Positions 11,324-21,194 of a DNA stretch of 64,000 nt are shown here, piece by piece (position 1 is the first letter of the stretch; every line of letters starts with the position of its first letter). The position numbers were made by a program, and so were the translations under genes. The notes beneath the pieces are model-generated. The model was not told the DNA's origin. It saw only the letters and a program-made list of their open reading frames with translations, and made no database searches. Source of the stretch: Neocallimastix lanati (nom. inval.). Lineage: Eukaryota > Neocallimastigomycota > Neocallimastigomycetes > Neocallimastigales > Neocallimastigaceae. The stretch lies in NCBI GenBank assembly GCA_016946835.1, contig JACVTC010000220.1, forward strand, positions 1-64,000. The letters run 5' to 3'.

Positions 11324-11335
11324 TTGCTCTGTTTA
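11324..11335 (-). promoter_or_regulatory. Polypurine tract of B1
   Basis: On the minus strand TAAACAGAGCAA directly precedes the 3' LTR start TGTAAGAA. D elements have AAAGGGAGCAA at the same place, sharing GAGCAATGTAAGAA across the junction. Confidence 0.7.
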
Positions 11336-11336
11336 A

Positions 11337-14300
11337 TTATGATGTTTCCATTAAGTCTTCACTTCTTTTAGTATATGGTTCCAATTGTGAGATATGAAAT
11401 ACCGAATGGAGATGTAAGTTCTCTGGAAGTTCCAAACGGTAATTCATTCTTTCCCTTTTCTCGATGATTTTAAAAGGTCCAAGAAATTGAGTGGATAATT
11501 TTCTAGAAGGTTCATTCGTAAAGTAGTATCTTCTAAGCATAACCAAATCATTTACCTTAAAGTCAGGTCCTACAGATTTTTTATTGTCAGCATATTTCTT
11601 AAAATCTTCTTTGGCTTTAACTAAATGTTGACGAAGGGCATTGAAATGTGAAGACCAATCCCTTGTAAGAACAGAAGCACTATCTTTTAGCAGAATCGGT
11701 GGTGAATCAATAACACAATTTGGGTCAAATCCATAGTTAGCATGAAAAGGAGTTTGAGCTATTGATTTGTGAATGGAGTTGTTGTAGGACATTTCACATA
11801 AAGGGAGGTAGAAACACCATTCATTTTGAGCAGAAGAACAATAGCAGCGAAGATATTGTTCTATTACAGCATTAGCCCTTTCAACCTGACCATTTGATTG
11901 TTGGTGGTGAGCAGTAGCAAGTCTTGGTTTAGCACGAATAGCATCGCACAACGAAGTCCAAAATTGAGAAGAGAATTGGGAGCCATGATCAGACACAATC
12001 ACTTTAGGAAAACCATGATACTTAAAGACTTGGAAAAGTAAGAGCTTGGCAGTTAAGTCGGCAGAGGGAACATCGGAGCAGGGTACTAAATGAATCATTT
12101 TAGTTAAATGATCAGAAACAACCATGATACAAGTGCAATCTTGTGAAGAAGGCAATGAAACAATAAAATCGACGCCAATAACTTCCCAGGGTTTTGTAGG
12201 AGTAGGAAGTGGTATTAGTTTACCATAAGGTTTATGACGACGGATTTTATTTCTACAACAAACATCACAAGAAGCCACATAATTTGAAATATCTTTTTTC
12301 ATATTAGGCCACCAGTAGTTCCTTCTGAGTTTTTCAAAGGTCCTATCTACCCCCTGATGGCCACTAGTGGGTGCATCATGGAAAGACTTTAAAAGTCTAG
12401 CCCTGAGACTGGAAGGGATAATAATACGCTTTTGAAAGTGAAGTACGCCATCGACGAAGGAAAATAAAGAACTTTTGATGTTGTTTGACTTATCCCTTAT
12501 TTTTAAGAGGATATTTTTACAATAATTATCAGCTTTTTGTGCTTCAATAAGACTACTAATATTGTCATTTATAGCACAACAGAAAGCATTATTGTTAATT
12601 ACAGGTTGTGATTCAGATGAAGAGTCAGATTTAAAATCTGGGCGTCTTGAAAGAGCATCTGGTTTGCCACTTTTAGTGCCTGATCTGAATGCAATCCTAT
12701 AGTCAAACTTTGATAAAAAGAGACTCCAACGAATTTGTCTTTGATTTAAATGTTGGGGTTTCTTAAAATACAATAAGTTCTTGTGGTCTGTTATTACTTG
12801 AACAGGAAATTTTGCGCCTTCTAAATGATGCCTCCAAGTTTCAAACGCAGTAATTATAGCAAGAAGTTCTTTATCATATATAGTATAATTGACTTCTGCT
12901 TTATTGAGGGATCTAGAATGGAAGGCTACGGGATGCAATAAGTTATCAGTGTCACTAACCTGAGAAAGTATGCATCCGACAGCAAAGTCGCTAGCATCTG
13001 TTTCAACGATGAATTCTTTCTCTGGATTAGGAAAAATGAGCACTTCATCAGCTTTAAAAGATTCTTTCAATTTATTAAAAGCTTCATTTGCTGATTCATC
13101 CCAATTAAATGTAGTATTTTTCCTTAAAAGTCGACGAAGAGGTTCCATATTTTTGGCAAAATTATTGATAAACTTTCTATAGAAATTACATAAGCCTAGA
13201 AAACTTTGTAATTCCTTTTGATTCTTCGGAATAGGCCAATCCAGAACAGATTTTACCTTATCCTTATCCATAGTGAGACCATCTACAGAAACAGTGAAGC
13301 CTAAGAAAGTGGTTTTAGTAACATGGAAGTCACATTTCTCTAATTTAGCATATAATCCATTGTTGATGAGAAGTTGAAGAACGATCCTAACATGTTTAAT
13401 ATGTTCTTCTTCGTTGTTAGAGTAGATAATGATGTCGTCCAGATAGACTTGCATGAAAGAACCAATGATATCACTGAAGATATCTTGTACAAAACGTTGA
13501 AAAACCGAAGGGGCATTTCGAAGACCAAAAGGCATAACGAGATATTTGAAATGTCCTAAAGGGGTTCTAAAAGCAGTAAGATATTCGTGACCTTCTTTAA
13601 CTCTGATTAGGTTATAAGCAGATCTAAGGTCAAGACGAGTAAATATCTTAGCTCCTTGAAAGGATTCAATCAAGTCATTTATTCGTGGAATTGGGTAGCT
13701 ATTACGGATTGTGATAGCATTTAATCGGCGATAATCTACACAGAGTCTAAGGGTACCATCGCGTTTCATTACAAATAATATAGGAGCACCTGCTGGTGAT
13801 TTTGACTTCCTAATGAATTTCTTTTTTAAGTTTTCCTTAATATAATCCTTTAAAGCTTTCAGTTCTTGTACAGTAAGAGAGTATATTGGACCAAAATAAA
13901 GTTGTCCACCAGGAATAAGCTCAATAGCAATATCATAGTCACGATGAGGTGGTAAGTTCTCAGCTTGTTTCTTTTCAAATACTATTTTAAGATCCGAATA
14001 GTATTTATTAATAATCTCTTCTTTTCCCTGAACGTCAGTGTGTACTTCTTCTGAATCAATCATTGCAGCACATAAATCAGAATCTGAGATATCTGTATCA
14101 AAAGCCGAATTTGGTAATACTGAATCTTCTTCTGAATTCTCCAACATTGAAGCAGTAATATTTTTATTTTGATTAAAAAACTTATTACTTTTGGAGGATG
14201 GGCAATGTGAGCCACAGTATCTACCAAGGAAGTAGATTCTATTATTTTTATAATCGATGAAAGGATTGTGAACGGATAACCAATCCCTTCCAAGAATACC

Positions 14301-15002
14301 ATTAATGCCCTGAAGAGATAGATTAGCAATGCAGAATTCAAAAGTTTCCTTATGATCCATAAATTTTAATTTAAGAGGCTTAGTAGTTTGTCTAATATTC
14401 ATACTTTTCCCATTAGGAAGTTGGATGTTGATTTGGGAATTGAGTCCTAACACAGGTAATTTATTAGAATTTGCGAAGTTTTTACAAATAAAACTTCTGG
14501 CAGAACCCGAATCAATTAATAGATTTGCCTTAATATTTCTTCCATTAATATCAAGGTAGAAGGTAGTTGTGATTGTTGTTTTAATATTCGGTGTGTAATT
14601 TGCTGAAAGTATGTCGTTTTTAGACTTATTTTTTCTGAAATGAGAATGTTTAGAATTCTTTTCTGATTTTAATAAATCGTTTCTCTTCCTATGAAACGAC
14701 ATTTTTCCATTAAATTTATTTTTTTGATTGTGGCGTAGACGACTTTCCAAAAAACACTTCTTATCAATTCCAATAATAATGTTGGTAGCTTCAAAAAGAG
14801 TAGATGGCTTTTCGAGTTTATCAAACTCTTCGCGGACTTTGTCAAGTAGACCCTTACCGATTATATCGATTAAAACTTCGTCGGGCCATCCTAAACGTCC
14901 AGCCAATCTCCGAAATTCAATAGTATATTCAGCAACATTTCCTAGTTGAAGTTGTTTCAATTTCCATAACTTTTCCATAAGCAACTGCGCAATATCCAGC
15001 AC
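11337..15002 (-). CDS. pol: Gag C-terminal fragment fused to Pol of B1
   Basis: 1221 residues. The start lies in captured DNA: only from about residue 10 does the sequence read as gag (EKLWKLKQLQLGNVAEYTIE, typical Ty3 gag). A basic region follows, with no CCHC knuckle. Then come an aspartic protease with D164-S165-G166; reverse transcriptase with YLDD at 520-523; RNase H (VETDAS, YDKELLAI, ITDHKN); an integrase zinc finger H875-x6-H882 plus Cys pair; DDE core residues in VDFIV, SDHGSQF and GQVERA with D-35-E spacing; and a C-terminal GPF/HISQLEPY module. No chromodomain is seen. All pol catalytic residues are present, but the missing gag half means the copy needs Gag supplied from elsewhere. 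Confidence 0.93.
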   Translation of the reverse strand: MLDIAQLLMEKLWKLKQLQLGNVAEYTIEFRRLAGRLGWPDEVLIDIIGKGLLDKVREEFDKLEKPSTLFEATNIIIGIDKKCFLESRLRHNQKNKFNGKMSFHRKRNDLLKSEKNSKHSHFRKNKSKNDILSANYTPNIKTTITTTFYLDINGRNIKANLLIDSGSARSFICKNFANSNKLPVLGLNSQINIQLPNGKSMNIRQTTKPLKLKFMDHKETFEFCIANLSLQGINGILGRDWLSVHNPFIDYKNNRIYFLGRYCGSHCPSSKSNKFFNQNKNITASMLENSEEDSVLPNSAFDTDISDSDLCAAMIDSEEVHTDVQGKEEIINKYYSDLKIVFEKKQAENLPPHRDYDIAIELIPGGQLYFGPIYSLTVQELKALKDYIKENLKKKFIRKSKSPAGAPILFVMKRDGTLRLCVDYRRLNAITIRNSYPIPRINDLIESFQGAKIFTRLDLRSAYNLIRVKEGHEYLTAFRTPLGHFKYLVMPFGLRNAPSVFQRFVQDIFSDIIGSFMQVYLDDIIIYSNNEEEHIKHVRIVLQLLINNGLYAKLEKCDFHVTKTTFLGFTVSVDGLTMDKDKVKSVLDWPIPKNQKELQSFLGLCNFYRKFINNFAKNMEPLRRLLRKNTTFNWDESANEAFNKLKESFKADEVLIFPNPEKEFIVETDASDFAVGCILSQVSDTDNLLHPVAFHSRSLNKAEVNYTIYDKELLAIITAFETWRHHLEGAKFPVQVITDHKNLLYFKKPQHLNQRQIRWSLFLSKFDYRIAFRSGTKSGKPDALSRRPDFKSDSSSESQPVINNNAFCCAINDNISSLIEAQKADNYCKNILLKIRDKSNNIKSSLFSFVDGVLHFQKRIIIPSSLRARLLKSFHDAPTSGHQGVDRTFEKLRRNYWWPNMKKDISNYVASCDVCCRNKIRRHKPYGKLIPLPTPTKPWEVIGVDFIVSLPSSQDCTCIMVVSDHLTKMIHLVPCSDVPSADLTAKLLLFQVFKYHGFPKVIVSDHGSQFSSQFWTSLCDAIRAKPRLATAHHQQSNGQVERANAVIEQYLRCYCSSAQNEWCFYLPLCEMSYNNSIHKSIAQTPFHANYGFDPNCVIDSPPILLKDSASVLTRDWSSHFNALRQHLVKAKEDFKKYADNKKSVGPDFKVNDLVMLRRYYFTNEPSRKLSTQFLGPFKIIEKRERMNYRLELPENLHLHSVFHISQLEPYTKRSEDLMETS

Positions 15003-15510
15003 TCAGCATGGCAGTTAAACCTCCAGCTACACAACTAGCACCAGCACTTACAACAGCAGCCCATGTACATCCGGCAACTAGGGTAACTCCGATAGCCCCG
15101 ATACATTCTAAAAAACCTTTAGTATCAGCTCTCTTACCTAATGATAATTCGTTAATATTGGTTATTCCCTTGACTAATTCATTACCGGATTCTGTATCGG
15201 CATAAGTCAATAAAACTGGTAAGTTTACTTTTAATTCGTCTTTGCCTCTAACTTTAATTACATTTTCATCAAAATAACTTAAGAAATTTTTAAATTCTTT
15301 TGGAATTTGTGAGTTAAGTTTTATAATTATGTCATTTTTTTCAAAACTATAATTTGAAACGTCTGAAGCATAAGTATCTATATATCCTAAAATATCTTGG
15401 GTCAATGTGACATTTTTCAAGTCTAAATCTGATCTTAAAATACTTACATTATAGCTAAATACTATTTTAATTAAAATTAAAGTACCTAAAATATATTTTA
15501 TAAAGTTCAT
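14929..15510 (-). CDS. Captured secreted small protein with four-Cys hydrophobic tail
   Basis: 193 residues, not recognised as any named family and unlike any retrotransposon protein. Residues 1-19 look like a cleavable signal peptide (charged start, Leu/Ile-rich core). Residues 20-125 are a soluble region. A dibasic Lys-Arg at 126-127 could be a Kex2-type cleavage site. The rest (about 130-178) is rich in Ala, Gly and Val with four evenly spaced cysteines at 136, 148, 160 and 174. From about residue 179 the frame enters B1 gag sequence in the wrong phase, so the last ~15 residues are not native. It overlaps the pol ORF by 74 nt and occupies the place of the gag N-terminus. It reads as a cellular gene, probably a processed secreted peptide, acquired by the element. 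Function is unknown. Confidence 0.7.
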   Translation of the reverse strand: MNFIKYILGTLILIKIVFSYNVSILRSDLDLKNVTLTQDILGYIDTYASDVSNYSFEKNDIIIKLNSQIPKEFKNFLSYFDENVIKVRGKDELKVNLPVLLTYADTESGNELVKGITNINELSLGKRADTKGFLECIGAIGVTLVAGCTWAAVVSAGASCVAGGLTAMLSAGYCAVAYGKVMEIETTSTRKCC

Positions 15511-15816
15511 TTTTTTTTACTTTTTGAAAATTGTTAATATTTTTTTTTTTTTTTTTATTTTTTAAAATTTTTATTTATTTCTTTATTTATTTATTATTAT
15601 TATAGTTATTTTTTTTTTTTTTTAATTATTTTCAATTATTATTTCTATTCTTAGTTATATTATCTAAAATTATTATTATTATTCTATACTATTAATTCTA
15701 AATTATTAAAATAATACTAATCTATTATATATTTATTCTAAAATTATTTTAATTAAATTATTATAATCTAAAACTATTCTAGAATATTAATTTATTATTC
15801 TATTATTAACTATAAA

Positions 15817-15864
<48 letters not shown>

Positions 15865-16031
15865 CAATCAAAATTGCTAATAAAAAAATTTTTTTTTGCG
15901 CCACTCTAGCTATATATTATTATTGTATTCTAATATATATAATTTCAATAGACTAATTCACTAATAAAATTTCCAATGTTACACTATTCTAAAAATTTTT
16001 CACATTTTATCTAACCCTAAGCTAATCTAAG
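15511..16031 (-). other. Leader of B1 with long T/A runs
   Basis: No gene is seen. It holds T-rich runs at 15541-15556, 15611-15623 and a 44-nt T run at 15821-15864, then an element-like leader (15890-16031). The junction between element leader and captured gene DNA probably lies within this A/T-rich stretch; I cannot place it exactly. Confidence 0.6.
15821..15864. repeat. Poly(T) tract in B1
   Basis: An uninterrupted T run (44 nt), preceded by A7. Confidence 0.95.
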
Positions 16032-16043
16032 AAGAGTTATTAT
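16032..16043 (-). promoter_or_regulatory. Primer binding site of B1, complementary to its own LTR
   Basis: On the minus strand the internal region starts ATAATAACTCTT directly after the 5' LTR. It does not begin with TGG. Its exact 12-nt complement, AAGAGTTATTAT, lies in the LTR at 16317-16328, about 35 nt downstream of TATAAATAAG (16354-16363). This is the arrangement of Tf1-type self-priming. Confidence 0.65.
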
Positions 16044-16927
16044 TGTAATAATTCTATTAAGAACTAACTCAAAATAGAATTATTAACTACAACTTAACGA
16101 CTAATTCATTAAGTTGAGAAAATAAAATATAATAAATTTTTTTTTACCTTTAATGTAGAGTTTATTATAAAATTAATTATAATAATAACACAACATGTAA
16201 GAGAAGAATTGTTTGTATAAATTGATCTTAAATATATGTTTTTGAATAAAATATTTTTATTAATTTATTAAAGTTAAAAATATAAAAATGTTACTATTAT
16301 AACTATGTTTTTTATAATAATAACTCTTGATTTCTCAAAGAGAACTCAAGAGCCTTATTTATATTTTTTTATGAAAATAAGGTTAAATAAGAAAGGGTTT
16401 TCTAATCTTAACAAATCTCTTATCTAGGAAAAGATTAGATAGAAAAACCTAGATAAGTTTTCGATCGATATTCTATCCATATCGATCATCGCATTAATTA
16501 AGTAAAACCGATTACTTCTAAAAAGTAATTGGAAAAAATCTTAATTAACCGATTTTCTAATCTAATCTAATGATCGAAAATAAAAGAATAAAATAATAAA
16601 AGATATTTCGATCATATAATTTATCCTTATATTAAAAATATAAAATTAAATAGTTAATAAAATACAGAATACATTATAAAATACAGAATACATTATAAAA
16701 TACAGAATAAAATACAATACAAAACACATTAGTTACAGTAGAGAATTTAACATATTGTAAATATATTATTTAAAATTAATTAAATAAATTTTGTTAAATT
16801 AATGAATATTTAAAATTAAATTAAATAAATTTAATAAATATTATATGTAATTAAATAAAGTTATAGTTATAATAACTTAACTAAGAAAATATAATTATTT
16901 GTTAGCAAATAATTATAGATTCTTACA
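16044..16927 (-). repeat. 5' LTR of B1
   Basis: An 884-bp copy of 10440-11323. The promoter-like TATAAATAAG lies at 16354-16363 (minus strand), followed by the CTCTTGA/TCAAGAG hairpin and AAGAGTTATTAT at 16317-16328. Confidence 0.92.
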
Positions 16928-16930
16928 GTA

Positions 16931-17531
16931 TGATACGGTATTTACCCAAATACCTTAAATTATAATAATTTTAATATTTCTCCATATAAATATGTTTTAA
17001 ATCTATTTTATTAATTAATTATTATCTTTATTAACTTTATCAATATTTCCTTTATTATTATATAAATATATATATTATTAATTATTAATATTTTACTATA
17101 AAATAAATATTTTATTATATTCTTATTATATTTTTATTATACATTTGATAAATTTTATTTTATATTATAAATTTTTTATTATTTTTATTATTAATATTCA
17201 TATCTAAAATTTTATTATTATTTTATTGTTACACAAAATTATTTTTAACTAATCAATGTATTACCAAAATTTATAAAATATTTTGTAATAATATTATTTT
17301 AAATCTCTCTCTTTTCTTTTTTTTATGTAATGGAGGAATAAATAAATAAATGAACAAATAAATAAATGGATGAATAATATATAATTAAATAAATTTTTAA
17401 ATAAATAAATTAATAAATAATCAATAAATAAATAAATAAATATTGTATAAGTTTTTCGTAATTTTTATACGTCCACTATCTATTTACCAATATATTATTA
17501 TACATCCATCAATTTCAAAAGTCCTGTACCA
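16931..17531 (+). repeat. Solo LTR C1
   Basis: 601 bp, TGATACGGTATTTACCC...AAAGTCCTGTACCA. It matches the 3' LTR of C2 at 62543-63144 over its whole length. Flanks are CGTA at 17532-17535 on the right and, before B1 split the site, CGTA at 10434-10437 on the left. Confidence 0.9.
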
Positions 17532-17537
17532 CGTATT

Positions 17538-18502
17538 TGTAATAATTTAATTATAAAATTAATTAGAATTAAATTATTAACTACAACTTAATAATAACTA
17601 AATAATAATTATTATTAAATTGAGAAAACAAAAAAAAGATAAATATACTTATCTTCTATAAGAGAGAGTTTATTATAACTAATTATAATAAACTAATAAC
17701 ACAAAATTGTCAAAGAGAAAAGATTATTTTATTTTATTTTTTTTTAAATTTGTTTTTTATTAAAACTTACTTTATTAAAATAGAAATATAAAAAATTTAT
17801 TAATGTTATTACTATATTATAATTGTTATAATAATAACTCTTGATTTCTCAAAGAGAATTCAAGAGCCTTATTTATACTTTTTTGAAAAATAAGGTTAAA
17901 TTAAAAAATGTTTTCTAATCTTAACAAATCTCTTATCTAGGAAAAGATTAGAGAGAAAAACCTAGATAAGATTTTTGATCGATATTCTATCCATATCGAT
18001 CATCGTATCAATTAGGTAAAACCAATTACTTTTAAAAGGTGATTGGGAAAAACCCTAATTAACCGATTAGCTAATCTAATTTAATTGATCGAAAATAAAA
18101 GAATAAAATAATAAAAGATATTTCGACCATAAAATCATAAATTTACAAATAAGGAAAATAACATAATAATGATATTAATAAACAAAATACAGAATACATT
18201 ATTAAGTACATATTAGAATACATAATATATTTGTTTACAATTTAATTAAATAAATAAACTAAGACTAATAAATTTAATAATTAAATGTATAATTAAATAA
18301 ACTATAATTATTTATAAATGTATAAATAATAATTAATTAAATAAATTTGTTGTATTAAATTAATGATTATTTAATATTGAGTTTAATAAATTATTAATAA
18401 TATTTAAATGAATAAATATTATATAATTAAATAAAGTTATAATTATAACTTAACTAAGAAAATATAATTATTTTATTTAAAAATAATTATAGATTCTTAC
18501 AG
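17538..18502 (-). repeat. Solo LTR B2 (diverged B family)
   Basis: 965 bp, plus-strand reading TGTAATAATTTAATT...GATTCTTACA. It carries the same ATAATAACTCTTGATTTCTC hairpin block near 17833. Flanks GTATT (17533-17537) and GTGTT (18503-18507) match 4 of 5. Confidence 0.85.
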
Positions 18503-18506
18503 TGTT

Positions 18507-19640
18507 GTAAGAAACTTAGATAAATTTATTATAAAATTTATCTATCTTTCTTATTTGTTAAAGTTTTTAGATAATTTGGTCTTAACGATTAGGTCAAGAT
18601 GCCAAATTATAGTAATTAATTAATAATTTAATTTTATTCTTATTTAAAACATATTGTTATTAGTAAATTTTATAAATAAGTTTTTATTTAAAAAATAAAT
18701 TTTATTTAACCTTAATAATATTTTATTACATTATTATTTTATATAATTATTACTATAATTTAAATTACAATAATCCTACAAAGGATTAATCAAAAGATTT
18801 AAACATGTATTTATATAAAATAATTAATTATTAAAATATTAATTATTAATATGAATATGTAATAGCATTAATAAAAGTTTGATATTGATAATATAAAATA
18901 AGATAATAATATAAATATTTAATATAAATAAAATATAAGAATCTAATATAGCTAAATATTATATTTTATAATTAAAATATAATATGTAGAAATTAATTTA
19001 ATGACAATCACGTGTTTACATTATTTAATATATATTAATTTCAATATGTTAATAATATTTAGTAATTAGTTGGCCTAGACTAATTCCTAAATATTTTAAT
19101 AAAGTTAATTTAATAATAATTATTATATTATTATTATTTATTAATATTGAAATTCAAATAACTGAATTATCGAAATTGAAATTGAATTGAAATTCAGTTA
19201 TTATCTTAAACATTATTTAATACATTAATTTAATACATTAAATTATTGTATTTATTTTAACCAATAATATTTAATTATTAATTTATATATATTTGATTCT
19301 CTTGAGTTCTCTTCGAGAAATCAAGAGTTATTATTTTAGAATTTTTATAATAAATAATAATTCAAATAAAATAATTAATTAATAAACAAATCCCATTTTA
19401 ATAAAACATATTTTATAAATATTTGTGTCTTTTATTCCTTTTGTGTTATTGTTTATTATAAACTTTCTATAATAAACTTTATCTTATATTTAAGTTAAGT
19501 ATAATTATTTATTTATATTATTTTATATTTATTTAATTATATTTAATTTTATTTTCTCAAATTAATGTTAATTAGTAATAATTAATGTTAATTTGTAGTT
19601 AAGAAATTATTTATAATTAATTTATAAGTAATTTCTCACA
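18507..19640 (+). repeat. 5' LTR of D1, split by G2
   Basis: Removing G2 and one TTATT leaves 472 bp, the same length as the solo D LTR at 26622-27093. It contains TATATATATTTG near 19287, then the CTCTTGAG/CAAGAG hairpin, then AAGAGTTATTAT at 19323-19334. Confidence 0.88.
18556..19212 (-). repeat. Solo LTR G2 inserted in the D1 LTR
   Basis: 657 bp, plus reading TGTTAAAGTTTTTAG...TTATCTTAAACA, the reverse of G1 (25249-25851) and of 37949-38573. The exact 5-bp duplication TTATT (18551-18555 and 19213-19217) is single-copy in the intact D LTRs. Confidence 0.92.
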
Positions 19641-19652
19641 ATAATAACTCTT
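19641..19652 (+). promoter_or_regulatory. Primer binding site of D1 (self-priming type)
   Basis: ATAATAACTCTT follows the 5' LTR directly and is exactly complementary to AAGAGTTATTAT at 19323-19334 inside that LTR. It is identical to the B1 site over 15 nt (ATAATAACTCTTCTT). Confidence 0.65.
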
Positions 19653-20358
19653 CTTTGAAAGAGAAAATTTTGGAAATAATATGTTAAAATAATAATTAAA
19701 AAAAAAAATATAAATTAATAAATTTTAAAGCAATTAAAAAACAAATTATATATAAAAATTATATTATATTATTTGCAAAACTTTTTCTTTCTAATTATAT
19801 AATTTCATAATATTTATTTCATTATTGTTTACATATTTCCTTTATTTATTTTTGTTTACTTTATTAAAATAATATATACTAACCATTATATTCTCTTTTA
19901 TTTTATTTTATATATCGTCTTTTTATATAATATTATTATATTTATTTATATATAATTAAATTTATACATTATATCTTAAAAAAAAAAAAATATAATAATA
20001 ATAATAATAAAAAATAAAATAAAGCAAACAAATAAACTAACAAGTAAACAAAAACAAAATAACAAAAAACAAAACAACAAAAAACAAAACAAAACAACAA
20101 AAAACAAAATAAAAAACAAGAAAACAAAAATAAACAAAATAAATTAAATAAATAAATAAATAATTTAAAAAAGATAAGTATTTGAAATTTTTATTTTTAA
20201 TAATTAAATAATTTCAAATAATAAATAATTTTAATAATAATAATAATATAATAATAATAATTATAATAATGATAATATAAATAATAAATAAATAAATAAA
20301 TAACAAATAGTAAGTAATAAATAAATAAATAAATAAATAAATAACAAATAGTAAGTAA

Positions 20359-20389
<31 letters not shown>

Positions 20390-21190
20390 AATAATTGTAA
20401 ATAAATAATAATTTTACATGTAGAATAGTCAACAGGTGTAACACTAACACCAATAGCAGAAGCCGTTCAATTTAGATTGAATGATAATGCTTTCTGTTAA
20501 ACCATTTATTATGGTTTATTTGTTGACAAAATTATAAAATTTAATTATTTAATTTATTTACTAATATATAATTATAAAATAATAAAATAATTAATTATTA
20601 ATTATATATTTAATTTCTACATATAATATTATGAGAGTAATTCTCATATTTGTGTATAAACTTATACACTAAAAAATTATAACTAAAATATAATATAAAA
20701 ATTATAAAATTTTAAATTATTATTTATTTATTTAAGTAGATATACATAATATTTATAATATAAAATTATAAATTAATATTATTCATTTGTTAATTATTTG
20801 TTAATTGAATAATAAAAATAAATATTATATAAAGTAAATAAACTAAAAATATGAACTTTTATTTATTTACTGTGTAATAATAGTAAATAATTAAATTATA
20901 AATTATATTTATTTATTTGTTGTATAATTATACATATAAAATATAATAAAAAAAAAATTATAAAATATTATTATTTATTTATTTAATAAATAATACATAT
21001 GTATAATTTAAATCATTACTTACTTATTCATCTAATGAATAATATAAAGATAATTATAATATAAAATTATAAATTATTATAATTATTTATTTATTTAATA
21101 TATATGAAAAATTATATATCATATTCATATAATTTAAAATTCAAATTATTATTATTATTTTTATTCATTTAATGAATAATATATAATATA
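19653..21190 (+). other. Left internal region of D1, low complexity
   Basis: Conserved in inverted orientation in D2 (about 30800-32286) and D3 (about 47330-49010). It contains AAACA/AAAAC tracts (20025-20130), (TAAA)n arrays (20160-20400) and one conserved non-repetitive block (about 20400-20530, with CAACAGGTGTAACACTAACA). Open frames here encode only Ile/Leu/Tyr runs from microsatellites. I see no gene. Confidence 0.7.
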
Positions 21191-21194
21191 TGTT

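Larger units (their letters stand above)
10440..16927 (-). mobile_element. Ty3/Gypsy-type retrotransposon B1 carrying a foreign secreted-protein gene
   Basis: A minus-strand element: 5' LTR 16044-16927, self-priming type primer site 16032-16043, leader and captured gene 14929-15510, gag remnant plus pol 11337-15002, polypurine tract 11324-11335, 3' LTR 10440-11323. Both LTRs are 884 bp with only a few differences (for example AAATAAAATAAAA versus AAATAAAATATAA, and TTATTCTTAT versus TTATCCTTAT), so insertion was fairly recent. The 5-bp duplication GTATG (10435-10439 and 16928-16932) is exact. It interrupts the boundary between the CGTA duplication and the C1 LTR, 2 bp inside C1. The gag N-terminal half is absent. 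Confidence 0.92.

Noticed and set aside
20214-20453. Membrane-protein-like ORF (also 31518-31715 and 47996-48199)
   Set aside because: The Ile/Leu/Tyr runs are translations of (TAAA)n and (ATT)n microsatellites conserved as DNA in D copies.
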